From the NCBI GenBank assembly GCA_018223415.1, contig JAGTTQ010000001.1, forward strand, positions 2,639,865 through 2,703,864: a stretch of 64,000 bases of DNA, read 5' to 3'. The notes under the pieces were generated by a model. It was given only the letters and a program-made list of their open reading frames with translations, searched no databases and was not told the origin of the DNA. The DNA is from Eubacteriaceae bacterium Marseille-Q4139 (GTDB lineage: Bacteria > Bacillota > Clostridia > Lachnospirales > Lachnospiraceae). A program made the position numbers and the translations under genes. Positions 60,070 to 64,000 of the stretch are shown here, in pieces. Position 1 is the stretch's first letter, and every line of letters starts with the position of its first letter.

Positions 60070-62142
60070 TTATGCTGTTTTCCCTTTTTGATCCGACTCT
60101 TTAATGGCGGATGCTTCTATACTTTTCTGTTCGTTTTTCTTCGCCGCTCTGCGCTCCTTCTGTCTTTTATAGGCTGCTTCTTTCATGCAATCCTCACAGC
60201 AGTACTTCACGCCGTTTCTGTCTGTAATAAAGACAGTTCCGCAGTTTCCACAAGTGCATTCTCGTTTTCTTTTTTTCGCCGCTTCCTGCCGGTAATATTT
60301 AGAGCGACAATTTTGATCGCAGAACATCGCATTGGACATTTTTGATTCAAAGGTCTTCCCGCAGCACTTACACACAATCTGAAACGGTTCACCTACTTTC
60401 CGGGTGCCATCCTTCAGTGCTTTGTACCGTTCTCTGCTTTGCATACGATGCTTACGCAGGTATTCCTGCCGCTTTTCTTCCTCCGGTGTCAGTTCCGGCA
60501 CAGGTGCCGCAAAGTATCCAATAAAGTTTAGATAGATCTCCACTTCCTGCACTCGATCCCCATCCACCTTTTCCGGGGCATGAACAAGGATTTTGTCTAC
60601 AAACTCGTTGATCATCGGCGTCGTCAATTCGGAAAAGTCCGTGTACTTTTTCGCCAGTGCAAGGAATTGTTCGGCATTTGCGGTACTTTCTTCAAAGGCC
60701 GCTACTTGTTTTTCAAACTCTGCAATCTCCGAGCGCAAATTTTTTTGTTCTGCTTCATACTCCGCCAGCAGACTATCAAAGCGTTGATCTGAAATTCGCC
60801 CAACCGCAAAAGACTCGTAGAGCTTTTTGATGATGACATCCAGCTCATCTGCCCGTTTCCGGTTCTTATTGAGCTTCCGTTTCGTATCTTTTACAGCTTC
60901 TTTCTGGCGGAGTGCAGATGCTGCTCTCACCTTTTCCAGAAATTCTTTCTGGTTGGTGATGGCATAGGTGCTGGCTGCCTGTATTGTTTCCAGGAGCAAA
61001 GTCCGAATGGCTTTGGTTGAAATATAGTGACTGCAGCATACATCCACTCTGTTTCTGAAAGCCAGTTTATACGCTGAGCATTCGTAAGCATCATAGGGGT
61101 AATTTCCGTTTTCCAAATCACCTTGGAATCGGTGGTTATACATTTTCGCCCCACAATCAGCGCAGAACACAAGTCCTGTCAGTGGATTTGCTTCTCCAAG
61201 GGTATCCTTGCGTCTGGGTGTTTTCCGCAGCTTCTGTACCAGTTCCCATGTCTCTTTGTCAATAATCGCTTCATGGGTGTTTTCAAAAATCAGCCATTCC
61301 TCCTGCGGATTACGGACACTGCCTTTATCTTTATAGGATTCTTTATGAGAACGGAAATTTACAGTATGCCCGATATACTCCGGCTTAGACAGAATCTGAC
61401 CCACCATATAACCGCTCCAATTATAGGGGTTGGGAAAATCTTCTTTGCTTTTCCAAAAGCCGATCCCTTTCTTCCCCAAATAGACAGCAGGAGTTTCCAC
61501 CTTGTCCTCATACAAAATCCGTGCAATTTCATAAGGACCGATTCCTTCTGCATTCATGCGGAATATCCTGCGTACAACCTCTGCGGCTTCCTCGTCGATC
61601 AGCCAGTGGAATTTATCCTTGGGATCTTTTTTGTAGCCATAAATGGCGATGTTTGTGGTCGGCTTGCCAGATTCACCTTTAATCCGAATCGCTGTGCGCT
61701 GTTTTCGGCTCAGATCCCGAAGATACCATTCGTTCATGATATTGAGAAACGGAGCAAATTCGTTGCTGTTCTGGTCGCTGCTGTCCACATTATTCGCAAT
61801 TGCAATAAACCGGATACCATGCTGACGGAAGAACACCTCCGTATAAAAGCCGGTTTGCAGATAATCACGGCCAATGCGCGACATATCCTTCGCAAGTACG
61901 GTGCTGACTCGACCTTCCTCAATATCGTTCATCAGCCGTTTCCATGCAGGCCGGTCAAAATTGCCGCCGGAATAGCCATCGTCTGTATAGTGGACGCAAT
62001 TCTGGAAACCTTGCTGCTGAGCATAGCTTTCCAGATATTTTTTCTGATTCACAATCGAGTTACTGTCCCCAACCTGTTCATCATCACGGGACAAACGCTC
62101 ATAAAGAGCTGTGATTTTTCCTTCAGTCTGTTTTACGCTCAT
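60070..62142 (-). CDS. large serine recombinase (TnpX/TndX-like)
   Basis: A 690-residue site-specific recombinase that would excise and integrate the element. The resolvase domain has the catalytic Ser in ITALYERLSRDDEQ, with ISTVLAKDMSRIGRDYLQTG-like residues; the recombinase domain (about 170-290, GYKKDPKDKFHWLIDEEAAE) and zinc-beta-ribbon (LVFCADCGAKMYNHR ... DVCCSHYI) follow, then a coiled coil (380-500). The C-terminus adds two treble-clef-like cysteine modules (CKCCGKTF...FCDQNC and CTCGNCGTVF...YCCEDC), which is more than typical TnpX. AAAGGAG lies before the ATG, which overlaps the tnpW stop (ATGA). Confidence 0.92.
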   Translation of the reverse strand: MSVKQTEGKITALYERLSRDDEQVGDSNSIVNQKKYLESYAQQQGFQNCVHYTDDGYSGGNFDRPAWKRLMNDIEEGRVSTVLAKDMSRIGRDYLQTGFYTEVFFRQHGIRFIAIANNVDSSDQNSNEFAPFLNIMNEWYLRDLSRKQRTAIRIKGESGKPTTNIAIYGYKKDPKDKFHWLIDEEAAEVVRRIFRMNAEGIGPYEIARILYEDKVETPAVYLGKKGIGFWKSKEDFPNPYNWSGYMVGQILSKPEYIGHTVNFRSHKESYKDKGSVRNPQEEWLIFENTHEAIIDKETWELVQKLRKTPRRKDTLGEANPLTGLVFCADCGAKMYNHRFQGDLENGNYPYDAYECSAYKLAFRNRVDVCCSHYISTKAIRTLLLETIQAASTYAITNQKEFLEKVRAASALRQKEAVKDTKRKLNKNRKRADELDVIIKKLYESFAVGRISDQRFDSLLAEYEAEQKNLRSEIAEFEKQVAAFEESTANAEQFLALAKKYTDFSELTTPMINEFVDKILVHAPEKVDGDRVQEVEIYLNFIGYFAAPVPELTPEEEKRQEYLRKHRMQSRERYKALKDGTRKVGEPFQIVCKCCGKTFESKMSNAMFCDQNCRSKYYRQEAAKKRKRECTCGNCGTVFITDRNGVKYCCEDCMKEAAYKRQKERRAAKKNEQKSIEASAIKESDQKGKTA

Positions 62143-62357
62143 GATGCGCTCCTTTCAGACTGACGGCTCATTTGTGGTGATTCCATTATACCACAAGAAC
62201 CACAAGGATTTACAGCCTCGTTTTGAATCAGTCTTAAAATTTTATCTTCCATCGTTTCTGTTGCTGTTTCACTGCCGTATACTCTCACCCGATAGATAGT
62301 GGAACCGATACGGCGGTTTATCATATAAAAGCCCTGCTTTTCCTTTTCATTTCCCAT
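62139..62357 (-). CDS. tnpW: TnpW-like transposon-encoded protein
   Basis: A 72-residue protein with the TnpW family core: RRIGSTIYRVRVYGSETATE followed by TMEDKILRLIQNEA. I start at ATG 62357 (MGNEKEKQGF), nine bases after GGAGG. Its stop overlaps the recombinase start in ATGA, so the two are coupled. TnpW is a constant neighbour of large serine recombinases in Tn4451-like and related elements; its exact role is unsettled. The C-terminal CGSCGIMESPQMSRQ carries two Cys. Confidence 0.8.
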   Translation of the reverse strand: MGNEKEKQGFYMINRRIGSTIYRVRVYGSETATETMEDKILRLIQNEAVNPCGSCGIMESPQMSRQSERSAS

Positions 62358-62427
62358 AGGCAATATCCTCCGGCAAGGTTTCAGCTCTGTATTCCTGCTG
62401 TGTAACGCTTTTCTTCGCTGTTTTCAT
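62347..62427 (-). CDS. Very short frame overlapping tnpW start (26 aa)
   Basis: A 26-codon frame (MKTAKKSVTQ to DIAYGK) lies directly before and overlaps tnpW by 11 bases in another frame. GGAAGGGAG lies about 14 bases upstream, rather far. Translation could couple to tnpW. It may be chance. Confidence 0.25.
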   Translation of the reverse strand: MKTAKKSVTQQEYRAETLPEDIAYGK

Positions 62428-62460
62428 GGTTTTGATAGAACTCCCTTCCAACCGCAAAAT

Positions 62461-62501
62461 GCCCTCCGAAAACCCTTGTGCCATCAGGGTTTCGGAGGGG
62501 C
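62461..62501 (-). terminator. Intercistronic stem-loop between Cys-rich VLP and tnpW genes
   Basis: GCCCTCCGAAAACCCT (62461-62476) pairs with AGGGTTTCGGAGGGGC (62486-62501), a stem of about 16 bp just after the Cys-rich gene stop. On the minus strand it is followed only by ATTTTGCGG, so it may attenuate rather than fully stop transcription. Confidence 0.6.
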
Positions 62502-62507
62502 AAATGG

Positions 62508-62873
62508 TTACTTTTGCTTGTTTCTGAATTTCCGTACTCTCGCTGCATTCTGCTGACGGCGGGCAGACTCCGCACACTGCTGGGAGCAGTACACCCGCTT
62601 CCCGTCAGCCGGAAATTTCTGACCGCAATACTGACAGGTGCGGACAGGCTGGCTTTCCAGTGATGCTTGCAGCTCCGGGTCATTGGGCAAAACTGATTCC
62701 CGAAAGTAGCGGCACATAGCACTGTTTGTGTAGCAGATGCCGAACATGGGACAATCGCAGTCCAGCGGCAAGCACCCGTACTCGCTGTCATAGTTGGCGC
62801 AAAACCTTGTGACCAGCTTTTTGATGGAGCGTTTCTCTTTTGAAGTCAGCTCCCTGTTTTGGTTTGACATCAT
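62508..62873 (-). CDS. cysteine-rich VLP-type mobile-element protein
   Basis: A 121-residue protein with conserved cysteines in the Cys_rich_VLP pattern (KKLVTRFCANYDSEYGCLPL then CDCPMFGICY) and a second module at the end, CQYCGQKFPADGKRVYCSQQ, that looks like a treble-clef zinc finger close to the one in the recombinase C-terminus. The tail is basic (ARVRKFRNKQK). GGAG precedes the ATG. Found in mobilizable elements of Clostridia; function unknown, DNA binding likely. It heads the tnpW-recombinase cluster. Confidence 0.82.
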   Translation of the reverse strand: MMSNQNRELTSKEKRSIKKLVTRFCANYDSEYGCLPLDCDCPMFGICYTNSAMCRYFRESVLPNDPELQASLESQPVRTCQYCGQKFPADGKRVYCSQQCAESARRQQNAARVRKFRNKQK

Positions 62874-63045
62874 TGTTTTCTCCTTTCTTTCATAAAATGT
62901 AATCAGAATAATGATTTTCAGATTACCTCCTCACTAATAGGAGAAAACAGCGATGTAAATCGGAACTGTTTTTCAAAAATTAAAAATAAATTATAGACAG
63001 CACAAGTTTTTGAGATAAAATAGGAGTCAGAAGGGAGGCGAAGTC

Positions 63046-63945
63046 ATGGACGAAGAACAGAATGATCTGTGGTTGGAAGAAGAAAGCGAAGAAAATTCAG
63101 AAGAAGCCTCCTGGGCAGAACCTATCCTTGACTTTGCCGACTGGAACCAGGACGAGGACGCTCCTGTCTGCGATGAAGAACTGGAAGAAGCTCTGGCAGA
63201 AGAACGGAACGCTGCTTTGGAAAGTGAGCTGGAGCAGGACGAGCATCCTTTAGAAGCAGAGGATGATATTCCAGAAGATGCCGATTCAGCCGAATCTCCC
63301 ATCAGCCTGAATACACTCTGGCAGCAGATGGATGAAACAGCTGTGGAGCGCATCAGCTTAGCCGCAAGAACAGAAACAGATTTTTCTGTGGTTATTGGGG
63401 AAATGGACCGATTGGATCGCAACCGTGAACGCAGAGAGCGGTATCATGAAAATCTTCGTGGAGATGTACCGCTGGAGTATAAGAAGGCAAACTATGGATT
63501 GGTTTTCCCTGAGTGGCTGAATACGCCGGAACAGCAGCTTTTGGGCAAAGGCAGTTTTCTGGACTTGATCTTTGACTGTCCTTATGAGATGCACCAGCTG
63601 ACTGCTGACCCATTTCTCTCCAAAATTGTGGAACGGCTGAAGGACGAACATAAGGAAGTGCTGTACTTTCTCTCCCTGCGGTTGTACAGCACTGCTAAAG
63701 TGGCAGCCATGCGGGGGCAGTCTGACCGAAACATCCGCAAGCTGCGGGATACTTACACACGAAAATTACAGCATCAGCTATATGAACATCTTTTGCGGAA
63801 GAACAGCTTGACCTTGCGGGAGAAAGAATTTGTTGCTCTGTATGCTGCAAGCTTAGAGCAGAGCGGAAAGAGTGCGGCGAAGGTCAAGCGAGAAAATAAG
63901 ACGCCGCCCCGTAAAAAGAGCGGCTTGACAGAATCCGAAAAATGA
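63046..63945 (+). CDS. sigma-70 region 4-like regulator with acidic N-terminus
   Basis: A 299-residue protein. The first about 90 residues are strongly acidic (EEESEENSEEASW, EELEEALAEERN). The C-terminal part (about 185-260) contains a helix-turn-helix like sigma factor region 4 (VLYFLSLRLYSTAKVAAMRG then SDRNIRKLRDTYTRKL), and the tail is basic. GGGAGGCG precedes the ATG. It is divergent from the Cys-rich VLP-recombinase cluster and probably regulates genes further right in the element. An RBS (GGAGG at 63989) for a gene starting at or beyond the window edge follows. Sigma activity is inferred only from the C-terminal domain. Confidence 0.7.
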   Translation: MDEEQNDLWLEEESEENSEEASWAEPILDFADWNQDEDAPVCDEELEEALAEERNAALESELEQDEHPLEAEDDIPEDADSAESPISLNTLWQQMDETAVERISLAARTETDFSVVIGEMDRLDRNRERRERYHENLRGDVPLEYKKANYGLVFPEWLNTPEQQLLGKGSFLDLIFDCPYEMHQLTADPFLSKIVERLKDEHKEVLYFLSLRLYSTAKVAAMRGQSDRNIRKLRDTYTRKLQHQLYEHLLRKNSLTLREKEFVALYAASLEQSGKSAAKVKRENKTPPRKKSGLTESEK

Positions 63946-64000
63946 TTTTATACTTGTAATAGGATTATAATATATCAGATTACACATGGAGGTGAAGCCA

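Noticed and set aside
61123..62163. Rightward 346-codon frame opposite the serine recombinase
   Set aside because: Antisense to a well-supported gene; protein has no family features.

Overview
The window looks like the chromosome of a gut-type Clostridia, most likely a Lachnospiraceae. The core genes are G+C-rich (mid-fifties percent by eye) with strong AGGAGG ribosome binding sites, frequent GTG/TTG starts and TATAAT promoters. The gene families (GH36 and GH13 sugar use, iron-dependent alcohol dehydrogenase, CW-binding-repeat secreted protein, TnpW/Cys-rich VLP mobile elements) fit this family. I cannot name a species from sequence alone.

Layout. 1-1.7 kb: an IS3-family (IS150-like) insertion sequence with a programmed -1 frameshift. 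1.8-5.3 kb: a leftward operon of an AraC regulator, a cytoplasmic BMP-domain protein and a metallophosphoesterase. It diverges from 5.4-14.2 kb, a rightward alpha-galactoside operon (binding protein, two permeases, GH36 alpha-galactosidase, small membrane protein, amylosucrase-like GH13, MsmK-type ATPase). Together these would import raffinose-type sugars, remove galactose and then split the sucrose. 14.4-18.4 kb: a type IV McrBC restriction pair whose McrB carries a domain inserted in its AAA+ core. 18.5-24 kb: alcohol dehydrogenase with a Rex-like operator, 3-methyladenine glycosylase, MATE exporter, SpoU-type methyltransferase and a membrane diguanylate cyclase.

24.3-27 kb: a low-G+C membrane-protein gene cut in two by a 1,725-bp IS1595-type element. 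The element carries a lincosamide nucleotidyltransferase and matches the known mobilizable transposon MTnSag1/lnu(C) in architecture and size. Both ends and the 8-bp target duplication can be read, and the interrupted gene rejoins in frame. 27-49.2 kb is housekeeping: antiporter, tRNA-Arg, a secreted beta-helix protein with a DnaJ-like cysteine tail, ygjP-like peptidase, recJ, glyA, Ca2+ ATPase, L,D-transpeptidase, truA, leuA, a CW-binding protein, uvrA (flanked by a conserved intergenic repeat), iadA and guaA.

49.3-64 kb is accessory DNA at the 3' end of guaA. It holds a tyrosine integrase missing its N-terminal half, then an A+T-rich defence block (small HTH regulator, type III Mod and Res, Hachiman/AbpAB-like HamA-HamB). 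A mobilizable-element module follows: MobA/MobL relaxase, an oriT-like run of hairpins, DUF3847-like protein, large serine recombinase, TnpW, Cys-rich VLP and a sigma-like regulator. This element runs past the right edge. In total the window carries three restriction/defence systems (McrBC, type III R-M, Hachiman-like) and one antibiotic resistance gene.
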